Shown piece by piece: positions 63,844-64,000 of a DNA stretch of 64,000 bases. The stretch comes from Procambarus clarkii (lineage: Eukaryota > Arthropoda > Malacostraca > Decapoda > Cambaridae). Under the pieces are notes generated by a model. That model saw only the letters and a program-made list of their open reading frames with translations. It made no database searches and was not told the origin of the DNA. A program made the position numbers and the translations under genes. Each line of letters opens with the position of its first letter. Position 1 is the first letter of the stretch. The stretch lies in contig NC_091214.1 of the NCBI RefSeq assembly GCF_040958095.1, positions 5,445,501-5,509,500 of the forward strand. Reading direction: 5' to 3'.

Positions 63844-64000
63844 CTGGGGGGAGCCCCGTCGGCTCCCTGGAGCTTTACCAGGCTGATATGCTAATGTCAG
63901 ACTTTGGCATCAGTCATGTGTATGGAGTTCTAGGGCCTACCGGGGACCACGAGCCAGAACCTGGCCCCCTCAGAGAGGCAAGGGGAGCAATGGCCTACAG
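63844..64000. repeat. DIRS terminal repeat (left-end orientation), runs off the window
   Basis: CTGGGGGGAGCCCCGTCGGC through CGGGGACCACGAGCCAGAAC to GGAGCAATGGCCTACAG, as in the left repeats at 10525, 17691 and 47210. A further DIRS element probably begins here. Confidence 0.75.

Noticed and set aside
53705-64000. Search for TMBIM4 exon 4
   Set aside because: No splice-bounded phase-2 frame with the expected Leu/Phe-rich helix was found; it is probably beyond the window.

Overview
The window is eukaryotic nuclear DNA, most likely from a decapod crustacean (crayfish or shrimp type); that assignment is inference. It rests on spliced animal genes with GT/AG introns of 6 to 17 kb and on a dense mix of DIRS, Penelope-like, CR1/L2-like, I-type and piggyBac-like elements plus tRNA-derived SINEs. 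No prokaryotic gene, CRISPR array or viral genome is present.

Two host genes form the backbone, and both are seen only as short exons among transposons. On the minus strand are exons 1 to 3 of COG4, a subunit of the conserved oligomeric Golgi complex (35066-35164, 17382-17579, 5997-6087); the rest lies beyond the left edge. On the plus strand are exons 1 to 3 of TMBIM4/lifeguard-4, the Golgi anti-apoptotic protein (35697-35811, 46904-47078, 53513-53704); the rest lies beyond the right edge. The start codons point away from each other across 532 bp, so the two Golgi genes probably share a bidirectional promoter. All splice phases are consistent.

Layout. 1-5990: Penelope GIY-YIG end, a TTAA element, a LINE fragment and DIRS copy A. 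6088-17381 (COG4 intron 2): a deleted piggyBac-like element, DIRS B, a LINE piece, DIRS C with both terminal repeats, a piggyBac pseudogene and a Tigger/pogo relic. 17580-35065 (COG4 intron 1): DIRS D split by a LINE; an older LINE split by a 6.3-kb I-type element with a 13-bp target duplication and two intact ORFs; a TIR element; a 1.7-kb array of 38-bp repeats; SINEs; another LINE piece. 35812-46903 (TMBIM4 intron 1): LINE and SINE copies, a minisatellite of palindromes, a zinc-knuckle LINE broken by an unidentified insert, and two TTAA elements back to back. 47079-53512 (TMBIM4 intron 2): DIRS and Penelope remains and a short MITE. 53705-64000: a LINE split by a TTAA element, DIRS F with an open RT frame, a piggyBac remnant, and a third TTAA element split by a LINE with an open 1000-codon EN-RT frame; a DIRS terminal repeat runs off the right end.

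The strongest observations are the COG4/TMBIM4 head-to-head pair and the well-preserved I-type element. Most other elements are broken by stops, frameshifts, truncation or nesting.
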